Assembly: GCF_000981585.1 (NCBI RefSeq)
Contig: NZ_LN831776.1
Location: 139,001-203,000, forward strand
Direction of reading: 5' to 3'
DNA from: Paenibacillus riograndensis SBR5
Lineage (GTDB): Bacteria; Bacillota; Bacilli; Paenibacillales; Paenibacillaceae
DNA: 64,000 nucleotides
Of the stretch, positions 18,487-27,267 are shown in pieces. The position numbers were made by a program, and so were the translations under genes. Within the stretch, counting starts at the first letter, position 1. Each line of letters begins with the position of its first letter. A model generated the notes under the pieces. The model had not been told where the DNA came from. It searched no databases and saw only the letters and a program-made list of their open reading frames with translations.

Positions 18487-18685
18487 ATTCAGGTGAAGGA
18501 AGGCGCAATATATAAAAATCTTAACTTCACTCTATATGTAAGCAATAAATGCTATTCTATATAACAAAGGTCAATTGACGTAAAGGGTGGTCCGTGATAC
18601 GATATTGCCACTACTTTACTTTGCTACCACTTTACCATAATAAAGTGTTCGTCTACATTATTGAAGATATCTGATGAGGTGACCA
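18487..18685. other. intergenic region between the gluconate and histidine operons
   Basis: 199 AT-rich bases that must hold the his promoter. I see no convincing -35/-10 pair. A short hairpin acttta / taaagt lies at 18631-18650. A string agggtgg at 18583-18589 recalls the T-box core, but the rest of the motif is absent. Confidence 0.4.
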
Positions 18686-19909
18686 ATGAAGATGTCCAAA
18701 CCCAAGGGATTCGAGAAGCCGGCCGGCGTGCGTGACTATCTCCCGCGTGCAGTGACCAAGCTGCGCAAGATTGAGAAGGATGTGCTGCACTGCATGAGCC
18801 GCTGGGGGTACCGGCAGATGATTACGCCCACTTTGGAATACTACGACACGGTCGGCGTGGCCAGCTCCACATCGGACCAGAAGCTCTATAAATTGCTTAA
18901 TAACCGCGGGCAAGCCCTGGTGCTGCGCTCCGAGATGACAGCGCCGGTGGCGCGTGTGGTTTCCTCTCTGTTAAAAGACGAGCCGCTGCCGCTCCGCTTG
19001 TCTTATCACGCCAACGTGTTCCGGGCGATTGAGGAGGAAGCGGGGCGGGAGGCGGAATTTTTTCAGACCGGGGTTGAGCTGGTCGGAGACGATTCACCGG
19101 AGGCGGATGCCGAGGTTGTGGCACTGGCAATTTCCTCGCTGCAGGCCGCCGGTGTGAAGTCCTTCAAAATCGCCATGGGGCATGTCGGCTTCCTCGACGG
19201 GCTGTTCCAAGAGGCGGTTGCCGGTCTTCCTGACGCGCAGGAGGAGCTTAAGAGCCATCTGCTGAACCGCGATTATGTGGCGTTCCGCGAGACACTGCGG
19301 CGTCTGGAGCTGTCCGAGGCGCAGAAGAATGAGCTGGACGGGCTGCTGCGGCTGCGGGGAGGCAAGGAAATCTGCGGCCAGGCGCTTGAGCTCAGCAGCC
19401 ATCCGCTGGCCCGGGCCTCCATTGAGCATCTATGCAAGGTGTGGGAAGTGCTGGTGTCATACGGGGTTTCACAGCATGTGCTGATTGACCTGACGATGAT
19501 CGGCGACTTCTCCTATTATACAGGCATGACCTTCGAGGGCTACGCCTCGGAGCTGGGATTTCCGGTATGCAGCGGCGGCCGTTATGACAATCTGCTGCAG
19601 CAGTTCGGACGCCCTGTTCCTTCGACGGGCTTCTCCTTGAAGACGAACCGTATTCTGGACGGTGTATCCGGTGTGCCGGAAGAGGAAGAGCTGCCGATTC
19701 TGATCCAGTATGACGCTCCAAGGCGCAAAGAAGGCCTGGCGGAGGCGGCGCGTCTGCGGGCTGAAGGGCATGTGGTAGTGACGCGGCTGGCGGCAGAGCC
19801 CGGCGATCTCAAAACGGTGAAGCGTCTGGACACGGATACGGTTGAAGCGGAGGGCGACAAGTACGGGGAGATTTATACGTTTGTGTCTTTTGTCAGCGAG
19901 CACGGCTGA
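18686..19909 (+). CDS. hisZ: ATP phosphoribosyltransferase regulatory subunit
   Basis: A catalytically inactive relative of histidyl-tRNA synthetase that joins short-form HisG to make active, histidine-sensitive ATP phosphoribosyltransferase. 407 residues (Bacillus subtilis 391). Class II synthetase-like motifs are seen: AGVRDYLPR near 12-20, LRSEMTAPVARV near 77-88, and SGGRYDNLLQQFG near 297-309. There is no C-terminal anticodon-binding domain. ATG 18686 follows GAGGTGA. First gene of the his operon; its presence predicts a short HisG, and the next gene is exactly that. Confidence 0.92.
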   Translation: MKMSKPKGFEKPAGVRDYLPRAVTKLRKIEKDVLHCMSRWGYRQMITPTLEYYDTVGVASSTSDQKLYKLLNNRGQALVLRSEMTAPVARVVSSLLKDEPLPLRLSYHANVFRAIEEEAGREAEFFQTGVELVGDDSPEADAEVVALAISSLQAAGVKSFKIAMGHVGFLDGLFQEAVAGLPDAQEELKSHLLNRDYVAFRETLRRLELSEAQKNELDGLLRLRGGKEICGQALELSSHPLARASIEHLCKVWEVLVSYGVSQHVLIDLTMIGDFSYYTGMTFEGYASELGFPVCSGGRYDNLLQQFGRPVPSTGFSLKTNRILDGVSGVPEEEELPILIQYDAPRRKEGLAEAARLRAEGHVVVTRLAAEPGDLKTVKRLDTDTVEAEGDKYGEIYTFVSFVSEHG

Positions 19910-19963
19910 GAAGAGGGTGAGTAAGGTTACCGGGATGAAATGTGCCGAAGCAGCAGGGTGCCT

Positions 19964-20222
19964 CTATATAAGTTAAACTTAAAGAATTCATAAAAAGGGT
20001 AGAAGTGCGGAGGGGAAGTTTGGATACTTACAGAGCGGTAGCGTCCGCCTGAAAGCTTTCCGTAGGAAAGCTAGCATCGGAAGCATAATCAGTCACCGGA
20101 TTTCAACCGCAAAAGGCGGTTCCAATCAAGAAATTCTTACGACAACAGCGGCTGGAAGTCCAAACATTCCCTGCAGTGACGACCACACCCCACAATGTAA
20201 AATTAAAGTTCAACTTATATAG
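19964..20222. mobile_element. MITE-like repeat element between hisZ and hisG
   Basis: A 259-bp stretch bounded by 17-bp imperfect terminal inverted repeats: CTATATAAGTTAAACTT at the left and AAGTTCAACTTATATAG at the right, 16 of 17 matching. It contains several further hairpins, for example gaaagctttcc / ggaaagct near 20060 and aaccgc / gcggtt near 20107-20122, and an outer pair agtttgga / tccaaac (20008, 20158). No protein gene and no clear target duplication were seen. Only one copy is in the window. Confidence 0.6.
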
Positions 20223-20293
20223 CATTCTGGATTGATAGAATATCAGGTTCGACCTATATATAGGCAAGGATATGGAAATGGAGGTCTATGATC

Positions 20294-20950
20294 ATGTCGC
20301 AGATATTGAAGGTGGCCATGCCGAAAGGGCGGATTTACAATAAAGCGGCGGAGCTGTTCCGCCAAGCGGGACTGCCGATTCCGCCGGATGGCGAAGAGTC
20401 GCGCAAGCTGGTGATATCCTTGCCGGAAGCGGGAATGGAGTTCATCCTGGCCAAGCCGGTGGATGTACCGACTTATGTGGAATATGGAGTAGCAGATATC
20501 GGCATTGTGGGCAAGGATGTGCTGCTGGAGGAGAACCGCGACGTCTACGAGCTGCTGGATTTGGGAATCGCGCGCTGCCGGATGTCGATTATCGGCCTGC
20601 CGAACTGGCAGCCGGGCATTCAGCAGCGGGTGGCGACAAAATATCCGAATGTGGCCTCGCGTTATTTCCGCGAACAGGGGCAGCAGGTGGAGGTTGTGAA
20701 GCTGAACGGCTCCATTGAGCTTGCGCCGCTGATCGGCCTTGCCGACCGTATCGTCGATATGGTGGAGACCGGACAGACGCTGAAGGATAACGGACTGGTG
20801 GAGATGAAGAGCATCTTCGAGATTACGAGCCGGCTTGTGGCCAACCGTGTAAGCTACCGGATGAAGAATGAAGAGATTCAGCAGCTGTGCGACCGCCTGC
20901 AGGCGGTTATCACCGGACCGGGACTGGCAACAGGCGGAGTAGAGCGCTAA
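20294..20950 (+). CDS. hisG: ATP phosphoribosyltransferase, short form
   Basis: First step of histidine synthesis: joins ATP and PRPP to phosphoribosyl-ATP. 218 residues, the short form that lacks the C-terminal regulatory domain and works with HisZ. The N-terminal motif [11 protein letters not shown] (about 8-18) and the PRPP-binding region [12 protein letters not shown] (about 160-171) are present. ATG 20294 sits 9 bases after GGAGG; ATG 20288 is in frame but too close to it. hisD follows after 22 bases. Confidence 0.93.
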   Translation: MSQILKVAMPKGRIYNKAAELFRQAGLPIPPDGEESRKLVISLPEAGMEFILAKPVDVPTYVEYGVADIGIVGKDVLLEENRDVYELLDLGIARCRMSIIGLPNWQPGIQQRVATKYPNVASRYFREQGQQVEVVKLNGSIELAPLIGLADRIVDMVETGQTLKDNGLVEMKSIFEITSRLVANRVSYRMKNEEIQQLCDRLQAVITGPGLATGGVER

Positions 20951-20972
20951 GGAGCAAAAGGGGGAAGCAGCG

Positions 20973-22280
20973 GTGAAGGTTCAATCGAGTAAGGAATTTA
21001 AGCTTCAGCGTGAAGTGGAATACGGAACGCCTGAGCAGAATAAGGCTGTGAAGGAAATCGTGGCCGATATCAAACAGGAAGGCGATGCCGCACTGCTCCG
21101 CTATACGGAGCGTTTTGACGGTGCGGCACTCACGGCTGCCGGGCTGCGTGTGACGGAGGAGGAGCTCCAGGCGGCGTATGGCCGGGTGGAGGAATCCTTC
21201 GTGACGGCGATCCGCGCCGCCGCAGCCAATATCCGGGCGTTTCATGCCCGGCAGAAACGCAATTCCTGGATGGATCTGCAGCCGGACGGCACGATCCTCG
21301 GCCAGATCATCCGCCCGCTGAAACGCGTGGGCGTCTATGTTCCCGGCGGCAAGGCGGCCTATCCGTCCTCGGTGCTGATGAACGTCATTCCGGCCCAGAT
21401 CGCCGGCGTTCCGGAGATCGTGATGGTCACTCCGCCGTCGACGGGCGGCACGGAGGGCATCGATCCTTACATTCTCGTGGCCGCCGCCGAAGCCGGCGTG
21501 AACGAGATCTACCGCGTGGGCGGCGCGCAGGCGATCGCCGCACTGGCCTTCGGCACGGCGTCCATCGCGCCGGTCGATAAGATCTGCGGGCCAGGGAACA
21601 TCTACGTAGCCCTGGCCAAACGCGAGGTCTACGGCGCTGTCGACATCGACAGCATCGCCGGACCGAGCGAGATCGTCGTGCTCGCCGACGATACCGCCGA
21701 GGCCGCCTACGTCGCGGCCGACCTGCTCTCGCAGGCCGAGCACGACGAAATGGCCTCGGCCATCCTGGTCACGCCATCGCAGCGCTTGGCGGAGGCAGTC
21801 GCTGCCGAAGTGGAACGGCAGCTGCGGGAGCTTCCGCGCGAGGCGATCGCCCGCGCTTCCGTAGACAACTACGGCGCGATCATCGTCGTGGACTCGCTGG
21901 CAGAGGGAATCTCCGTAGTGAACCGGCTGGCGCCGGAGCATCTGGAGATTGTTACAGAGGACCCGATGGGCCTGCTGGGCAGCATCGAGAATGCCGGAGC
22001 CGTATTCCTGGGACCGTACAGCTCGGAGCCGGTGGGGGATTATTTTGCCGGGCCGAACCATATTATTCCGACCAACGGCACAGCGCGGTTCTCGTCGCCG
22101 GTAGATGTGGATGATTTCATTAAGAAATCCAGCCTGATCTATTACAGCAAAGAAGCACTGCTGCAGGACGGGGCAACGATTATAGAACTGGCCCGGCGCG
22201 AGGGGCTGGAAGGCCATGCGCGGGCAATAGAGATCCGACTACAGAACGAAGCGAAGGGTGGAGACGGGAATGGAGAGTAA
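20973..22280 (+). CDS. hisD: histidinol dehydrogenase
   Basis: NAD-linked, zinc-dependent oxidation of histidinol to histidine, the last two steps of the pathway. 435 residues, the normal size. Conserved stretches are [15 protein letters not shown] near 115-129, [20 protein letters not shown] near 172-191, [15 protein letters not shown] near 200-214, [10 protein letters not shown] near 257-266, and the active-site region PEHLEI near 322-327. GTG start with AAAGGGGGA upstream. It overlaps the start of hisB by 11 bases. The middle of the gene is richer in G and C than its neighbours. Confidence 0.95.
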   Translation: MKVQSSKEFKLQREVEYGTPEQNKAVKEIVADIKQEGDAALLRYTERFDGAALTAAGLRVTEEELQAAYGRVEESFVTAIRAAAANIRAFHARQKRNSWMDLQPDGTILGQIIRPLKRVGVYVPGGKAAYPSSVLMNVIPAQIAGVPEIVMVTPPSTGGTEGIDPYILVAAAEAGVNEIYRVGGAQAIAALAFGTASIAPVDKICGPGNIYVALAKREVYGAVDIDSIAGPSEIVVLADDTAEAAYVAADLLSQAEHDEMASAILVTPSQRLAEAVAAEVERQLRELPREAIARASVDNYGAIIVVDSLAEGISVVNRLAPEHLEIVTEDPMGLLGSIENAGAVFLGPYSSEPVGDYFAGPNHIIPTNGTARFSSPVDVDDFIKKSSLIYYSKEALLQDGATIIELARREGLEGHARAIEIRLQNEAKGGDGNGE

Positions 22281-22881
22281 TAACGAGGCTGGAGCTGTGC
22301 GCAAGGCTGGACTCAGCCGCAAAACTAACGAAACGGATATTAAGCTGTCCCTGGCCGTAGATGGCAGCGGGGTCTCGGAGCTGGAGACGGATGTGCCGTT
22401 TCTGAATCATATGCTGGATTTATTCACGAAGCACGGCCAGTTCGATCTGTCTGTGCAGGCGCGGGGCGACATCGACATTGATGACCACCACACGGTAGAA
22501 GACATTGGCATCTGTCTGGGCCAGGCATTCCGTGAAGCGCTGGGTGACAAAAAAGGCATCAAACGCTACGCCAATGTCTTCATCCCTATGGATGAGGCGC
22601 TGGCTCAAGTGGTCATCGACATCAGCAACCGGCCGCATTTTGAGTACCGGGCAACGTATCCTTCACAGCAGGTGGGCAGCTTTTCAACAGAGCTGGTGCA
22701 TGAATTTCTGTGGAAGTTCGCGCTGGAAGCACGGATTACGCTGCATGTAATCGTACACTACGGCTCCAATACTCATCATATGATCGAAGCGGTATTCAAG
22801 GCGCTGGGACGGGCGCTGGATGAAGCCACACTGATTGACCCGCGCGTGAAGGGTGTGCCTTCCACGAAGGGAGTGCTGTAG
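22270..22881 (+). CDS. hisB: imidazoleglycerol-phosphate dehydratase
   Basis: Manganese enzyme that dehydrates imidazoleglycerol phosphate to imidazole-acetol phosphate. 203 residues from ATG 22270; monofunctional, with no histidinol-phosphatase domain. Metal motifs are FLNHMLD near 44, [10 protein letters not shown] near 69-78, [14 protein letters not shown] near 164-177, preceded by [10 protein letters not shown] near 142. It overlaps hisD by 11 bases and its stop codon touches the hisH start, so the block is tightly coupled. Confidence 0.94.
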   Translation: MESNNEAGAVRKAGLSRKTNETDIKLSLAVDGSGVSELETDVPFLNHMLDLFTKHGQFDLSVQARGDIDIDDHHTVEDIGICLGQAFREALGDKKGIKRYANVFIPMDEALAQVVIDISNRPHFEYRATYPSQQVGSFSTELVHEFLWKFALEARITLHVIVHYGSNTHHMIEAVFKALGRALDEATLIDPRVKGVPSTKGVL

Positions 22882-23505
22882 ATGACGGTTGCAATCGTCG
22901 ATTACGGCATGGGCAATCTGCATAGTGTCAGCAAGGCGGTGGAACGACTCGGGTATAAAAGTCTTGTGACGGGGAAGGCCGGGGAGATTCTGGCTGCTGA
23001 TAGCGTCATTCTGCCGGGAGTCGGTGCGTTTGGCGATGCGATGGAGCATCTGCGGGAGAGCGGGCTGGATGCTGTGGTCCAAGAAGCCGCGGCCTCAGGA
23101 CAGCCTTTGCTGGGGATATGCCTCGGCATGCAGCTGCTGTTCAGCAGCAGCGAAGAATACGGCACTCATGAAGGCTTAAATCTTCTGCCCGGCTCGGTGG
23201 TACGTTTTGCTCCCCGTGAGGGCTACAAAGTGCCGCATATGGGCTGGAACAAGCTGGACTTTCTGCAGCCACAGAGTCCGCTGTTCACGGGGCTTGAAGC
23301 AGGGCATGTATATTTTGTCCATTCCTTCCATGCCATCATGGCACAGCAGAGCGATCTGCTTGCTGTCACAGATTACGGGCATCCGGTTACGGCTATTGTA
23401 GGCCGGGAGAATGTTTACGGCATGCAGTTTCATCCGGAGAAAAGCGGAGAGCTGGGGATGAAGCTGCTGGGCAATTTTTTGAAACTGAAGGGCCCGCGGG
23501 CGTAA
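22882..23505 (+). CDS. hisH: imidazole glycerol phosphate synthase, glutaminase subunit
   Basis: Splits glutamine and channels ammonia to HisF. 207 residues, class I amidotransferase. The nucleophile Cys lies in GICLGMQLL (about 77-85), the oxyanion region is ILPGVGAFG near 43, and the His/Glu pair is in QFHPEKSG near 182-189. It starts directly at the hisB stop and lies 40 bases before hisA. Confidence 0.95.
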   Translation: MTVAIVDYGMGNLHSVSKAVERLGYKSLVTGKAGEILAADSVILPGVGAFGDAMEHLRESGLDAVVQEAAASGQPLLGICLGMQLLFSSSEEYGTHEGLNLLPGSVVRFAPREGYKVPHMGWNKLDFLQPQSPLFTGLEAGHVYFVHSFHAIMAQQSDLLAVTDYGHPVTAIVGRENVYGMQFHPEKSGELGMKLLGNFLKLKGPRA

Positions 23506-23545
23506 GCCCGCTATAACTATATTGTAACGAAAGTGGGAGCGCCAC

Positions 23546-24283
23546 ATGTCTTCTTTTATCGTATATCCGGCAATTGATATCCGGGATGGAAAATGCGTCA
23601 GACTGCAGCAGGGTGACTACAATCAGGAAACCATATACAATGACAGCCCGGTGAGCGTGGCCAAATCGTGGGAAGAACAGGGCGGGAAATTTATTCATCT
23701 CGTCGATTTGGACGGGGCCAAAGCCGGACATCCGGTGAATGATGCCATCATCGGGGCGATTGCCAAAAACGCGGGCGTCCCAGTGCAGGTAGGCGGAGGG
23801 CTCCGTACGCTTGCGGATGTGGAGAAGCTGCTGGGTCTCGGCGTCAGCCGGGTCATTATCGGTACTGCGGCTATTAACGATCATGCGTTCACAGAGGCTG
23901 TGCTTGCCAAATACGGTGACAAGGTTGCGATCGGCATTGATGCCCGGGGTGGTTATGTAGCCACTCATGGCTGGCTGAACACCTCCGAGGTGCGGGCGGA
24001 GGACTTGGCCAAGGAGCTGGCCTCCAAAGGGGCTGAAACTTTCATCTACACCGACATCTCACGCGACGGTATGATGCAGGGACCCAACATCGAGGGTATC
24101 CTGTCCATGGCTGCCACCAGCGGCAAAACCGTTATTGCTTCGGGCGGTGTAACGAGTCTGGACGACCTGCTGCGTCTGAGCGTACATAGCGGCAGCGGTA
24201 TCGGCGGCGCAATTGTCGGCAAAGCGCTGTACACCGGCAATATTGATCTGGCCGAAGCGCTTCAGGCACTGGACAGCAAGTAG
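23546..24283 (+). CDS. hisA: ProFAR isomerase, HisA
   Basis: Opens the ring of ProFAR to PRFAR by an Amadori rearrangement. 245-residue TIM barrel. The catalytic Asp lies in [13 protein letters not shown] (Asp11) and the second in YTDISRDGM near 170-178. The phosphate sites are VGGGLRT near 81 and ASGGVTS near 200. Good upstream site GAAAGTGGGAG. hisF, usually next, is here 1.48 kb downstream. Confidence 0.95.
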   Translation: MSSFIVYPAIDIRDGKCVRLQQGDYNQETIYNDSPVSVAKSWEEQGGKFIHLVDLDGAKAGHPVNDAIIGAIAKNAGVPVQVGGGLRTLADVEKLLGLGVSRVIIGTAAINDHAFTEAVLAKYGDKVAIGIDARGGYVATHGWLNTSEVRAEDLAKELASKGAETFIYTDISRDGMMQGPNIEGILSMAATSGKTVIASGGVTSLDDLLRLSVHSGSGIGGAIVGKALYTGNIDLAEALQALDSK

Positions 24284-24400
24284 GCAGAGGTTATAGGGCT
24301 GCAGAGCGCCGCGATGTTCACCTACCCGCATGAATTTTTTTCGGATATATTCAGGAGCTACTTGTGTTCTCTTACCTTCTGGATTTCGTGGGAAGCTTAA

Positions 24401-24805
24401 CTGTATTTCGTACATTTAATTTCAGTTGAAAGGGTCTGAAGGGAACTTTAATTGCATTTCGTACAGCTATAAATAGGTGGATAGACCATGTGCGGGAGAT
24501 TGCCGAAATTTAGTTGTACGAAATACATTTAAACTAATGGACTGCCTAAAAGCCGAGTAAATAATTGTACGTTATGCAGTTAGGCCCTCAAGGTCATGTT
24601 GGTTGACTAGGCGTTTATGAAATGATTGCACTTTCTGCAATAGAAAGCTCACTGTTATGCGTATGATCGCCTTCTGCTGTATTTCGTGCAATTGATTTCA
24701 GAGAATCTGGTCTAAATTGCCATTTTGGCTCGATTCTGCTGTACAGAGTGCAGTAGTTTGGATTTTTTGGCTGATTTATGTGTTATCTGTTGTACAAAGT
24801 GCAAT
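24401..24805. repeat. degenerate TGTATTTCGTACA repeat family
   Basis: Forward copies: 24401-24414 (ctgtatttcgtaca), 24452-24466 and 24676-24692. Inverted copies: 24513-24527 (gttgtacgaaataca), 24563-24579, 24740-24754 and 24790-24805. A nearly palindromic copy lies at 24625-24641. Spacing is about 35-110 bases. Further weak copies lie near 25263 and 25350. Confidence 0.65.
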
Positions 24806-25075
24806 CATGTTGAGTTTGACGCTCAAGCCGGGGTCAAAGTTTGTTTAATGCTCACACAGATGCAGTTAGGCGTACCATTACTAGCATTTCGCAGGCGGTG
24901 CGAGCCGCCGACCCCGCCAGGGGCCAAAACGTGGAACACGAAGGTTTGTTTTTCGGTTTGAACGAGTGTTTTTGGGCTGGTACTTGTTTTTTGATCTATA
25001 GAGATTGAATTAAACGAGCTTATGAACAGAGCAGTCACCCTAGTGGGAAAAGGGATCACAATCGGGCTTATTCGG

Positions 25076-25228
25076 CTTATGGAGTAACCTATGTTGGAAA
25101 AAGTATCACTAATCGAGATCGTATGGCTTATGGAGAAGGCTATGTTGGAAAAAGTACCACTAATCGGGATCATTCAACTTATGGAGAAGCCTATGTTGGA
25201 AAAAGTATCACTAAACTAATTCAGCTAA
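25076..25228. repeat. 51-bp tandem repeat, three copies
   Basis: Units begin at 25076, 25127 and 25178 with CTTATGGAG and contain ATGTTGGAAAAAGTAYCACTAA. The first two are nearly identical; the third decays in its last 15 bases. A degenerate half unit precedes the array (25043-25075). The period is 17 codons, but no supported reading frame crosses it. Confidence 0.85.
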
Positions 25229-25427
25229 AAGCGGATGTGTAGGATAAATATGCATGAATTAGGTGTACAAAATCCAACTAAAACCTGCTGTAGCCGGAAT
25301 TTCAGCAAATTAGTTTTACTTTTTCCACTTAGCTTTAGTTCCTAATGAACTGTATTGCGTTCCCCAAGCTTTCAAATCTCCTGTTCAAGTCATAATGCAC
25401 TTATAATGTTTTACGGTCTTAGGTTTT

Positions 25428-25531
25428 AAAGGTGTTTTGCCCTTAAAGGTGTAATGCCTTTGCAGCTGTATTGCCTTTAGCATTTGTAATGCCTTTTGCA
25501 GTTGTTTTACCCTTGCAGGTGCTCTGCCGTT
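25428..25531. repeat. 17-18-bp tandem repeat, six copies
   Basis: Units at 25428, 25445, 25462, 25480, 25498 and 25515, of 17, 17, 18, 18, 17 and 17 bases. Consensus GCAGGTGTWWTGCCTTT; the first two begin with AAA instead of GCA. Confidence 0.8.
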
Positions 25532-25660
25532 GAAGCGGCCCCGCAGGGGTTAGCGCTCTATAGCTCACAGTCGCCCGGGAACGCACAACCTCCGCCCACG
25601 CCAGCCGTCCGGGTGTCCAGAGGGCCGGGGCCCTTGGGGTCCCCCTTGGCTAAGGGGGAT

Positions 25661-25736
25661 TTAGGGGGATCGAAAACTTTTAGGGGGATCGAAATTTCTT
25701 AGGGGGATCGACAGAGTTGGATCGAAAAAAGTTTTC
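25661..25736. repeat. 19-bp tandem repeat ahead of hisF
   Basis: Units TTAGGGGGATCGAAAnnnn start at 25661, 25680 and 25699, with a shortened fourth from 25718 (ttggatcgaaaa). A partial unit (taagggggat) precedes them at 25651. The array ends about 30 bases before the hisF start. Confidence 0.82.
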
Positions 25737-25765
25737 ACTCGAAAACTATAGAAAGGGGTTATTTC

Positions 25766-26524
25766 ATGTTAGCCAAACGCATCATTCCCTGTCTGGATGT
25801 GAAGGACGGGCGGGTAGTCAAGGGCGTGAATTTTGTGAATCTGCGCGATGCCGGGGATCCGGTGGAGCTGGCGGCACTGTATGACCGGGAGGGCGCAGAT
25901 GAGCTTGTGTTTCTCGATATTTCCGCTTCTGTCGAAGGCCGGGCCACGATGGTGGAAGTTGTGCGGCAGACCGCCGGTGAAATCGCCATTCCGTTCACAG
26001 TAGGCGGAGGGATCTCCACAGCGGAGGATATGAAGCGCATCCTGCGTGCCGGTGCGGACAAAATCGGCATCAATACCGCAGCTGTCAACAATCCGCAGCT
26101 CATTCTTGAAGGAGCTCGCCGTTTCGGCGCGCAGTGCATTGTAGTGGCGATGGATGCCAAATATAATGAGGCTTGGGGCGAATGGGAAGTATACACGCAC
26201 GGCGGACGCAAGCCTACGGGAATCCGTGCGCTGGCCTGGGCCAAGGAGGCCGAGAAGCTGGGAGCGGGCGAAATTCTGCTGACCAGCATGGATGCGGACG
26301 GCACCAAGGACGGCTTCGATCTGAAGCTGACCGCAGCGGTCAGCGACCTGCTCACCATTCCTGTAATTGCCTCCGGGGGAGCGGGAAAGATGGAGCATTT
26401 TTATGATGTATTTACCGAAGGCAAAGCCGATGCGGGACTGGCGGCGACGATTTTTCACTATAAAGAGATTGCCATTCCTGATTTAAAAGCAGATCTGAAG
26501 CAAAAAGGGGTAGAGATCCGATGA
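25766..26524 (+). CDS. hisF: imidazole glycerol phosphate synthase, cyclase subunit
   Basis: Uses ammonia from HisH to close the imidazole ring, giving imidazoleglycerol phosphate and AICAR. 252-residue TIM barrel with the two catalytic aspartates Asp11 (IPCLDVKDG) and Asp130 (VAMDAK). Phosphate loops are VGGGIST near 79 and ASGGAGK near 202. ATG 25766 has AAAGGGG upstream. Its stop overlaps the hisIE start by 4 bases (ATGA). It stands apart from hisA across the repeat region. Confidence 0.95.
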   Translation: MLAKRIIPCLDVKDGRVVKGVNFVNLRDAGDPVELAALYDREGADELVFLDISASVEGRATMVEVVRQTAGEIAIPFTVGGGISTAEDMKRILRAGADKIGINTAAVNNPQLILEGARRFGAQCIVVAMDAKYNEAWGEWEVYTHGGRKPTGIRALAWAKEAEKLGAGEILLTSMDADGTKDGFDLKLTAAVSDLLTIPVIASGGAGKMEHFYDVFTEGKADAGLAATIFHYKEIAIPDLKADLKQKGVEIR

Positions 26525-27252
26525 GCGAAGCCGAACAAAACAAAGTCTTAAGCCAGCAAGAGGTGCTGGAGGGCATCCGCTGGAATGAAGCCGGACTGCT
26601 GCCTGCCGTAGTGCAGGATGCGGACAGCCTGGAAGTCTTAATGTTTGCCTATATGAACAAAGAATCGCTGCAGCTCTCGCTGGAGAGCGGGCAGACCTGG
26701 TTCTGGAGCCGTTCGCGCGGCGAGCTGTGGCATAAGGGAGGGACCTCGGGTAATACCCAGGCCATTACTTCGATTCATTATGACTGCGACAGCGATACGC
26801 TGCTGGTGAAGGTGGTACCGGAAGGGCCGGCATGTCATACAGGAGAAACCTCCTGTTTCTTCCGCGAGCTTCCGCTGAGCAATCCTGCAGCAGCAAAAGG
26901 GGCTAAGGGAGGCCCGGAAGCAGTCTCTGCCCGGCCAGGGCTGAACGACAGTGCGCGGTTTGCGGTACTGGGCGAGCTGGAACGAGTGATTGCCGAGCGG
27001 GAAGCTGAGCGTCCGGAAGGCGCCTATACGACCTACCTGTTCGACAAGGGGGTTGACAAGATTCTTAAAAAGGTAGGCGAAGAAGCTTCCGAAACGATCA
27101 TCGCTGCCAAAAATAAAGATAATGCCGAGCTGCGCCTCGAGGTCAGCGACCTGATCTATCATCTGCTGGTGCTGCTGCAGGAGCGCAAGCTGCCGCTGGA
27201 TGAGATTATGGATGAGCTGAGCCTCCGCCATGAACGGCCCCGCCGCGATTAG
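26521..27252 (+). CDS. hisI: bifunctional phosphoribosyl-AMP cyclohydrolase / phosphoribosyl-ATP pyrophosphatase
   Basis: Catalyses steps 2 and 3 of histidine synthesis. 243 residues. The HisI half (about 15-115) has [22 protein letters not shown], the metal motif DCDSDT and the zinc-binding Cys/His region [12 protein letters not shown]. The HisE half (about 140-240) has the pyrophosphatase signature [14 protein letters not shown]. The linker between them is Ala/Gly/Pro-rich. Coupled to hisF through ATGA. Confidence 0.94.
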   Translation: MSEAEQNKVLSQQEVLEGIRWNEAGLLPAVVQDADSLEVLMFAYMNKESLQLSLESGQTWFWSRSRGELWHKGGTSGNTQAITSIHYDCDSDTLLVKVVPEGPACHTGETSCFFRELPLSNPAAAKGAKGGPEAVSARPGLNDSARFAVLGELERVIAEREAERPEGAYTTYLFDKGVDKILKKVGEEASETIIAAKNKDNAELRLEVSDLIYHLLVLLQERKLPLDEIMDELSLRHERPRRD

Positions 27253-27267
27253 GAAGGAGCCTTCAGC

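Larger units (their letters stand above)
24284..25765. repeat. repeat mosaic between hisA and hisF
   Basis: 1482 bases with no convincing gene. From left to right it holds at least eight degenerate copies of a TGTATTTCGTACA-type motif (24401-24805), a 51-bp tandem repeat (25076-25228) built around TTGGAAAAAGTATCACTAA, an inverted copy of that motif (25308-25332), six 17-18-bp tandem units (25428-25531), a GC-rich palindromic stretch (25532-25650), and four 19-bp tandem units up to 25729. It splits an otherwise compact operon. There is no strong terminator, so read-through into hisF cannot be excluded. Confidence 0.75.

Noticed and set aside
18583..18602. agggtggtcc string resembling the T-box core in front of hisZ
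   Set aside because: The rest of the T-box core (ACCGCG) is missing, the leader is short, and I see no Stem I or terminator hairpin. A histidine T-box is not supported.
20910..22217. A 435-codon minus-strand open frame opposite hisD
   Set aside because: Generated by the high GC of hisD. It is His/Arg/Asp-rich without motifs and lies wholly opposite a well conserved enzyme.
24725..24961. A 78-codon plus-strand frame with several cysteines in the hisA-hisF spacer
   Set aside because: It is built from the TGTACAAAGTGCA-type repeats, starts without a ribosome binding site, and shows no domain.
24823..25173. A 116-codon minus-strand frame through the 51-bp repeats, with a Ser/Ile-rich repetitive product
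   Set aside because: The 51-base period keeps the frame open by construction. There is no ribosome binding site and the product has no resemblance to a protein family; treated as repeat DNA.
25428..25736. Short tandem repeats that could suggest a CRISPR array
   Set aside because: The units are contiguous with no unique spacers, the repeat length is 17-19 bases, and no cas genes are near.
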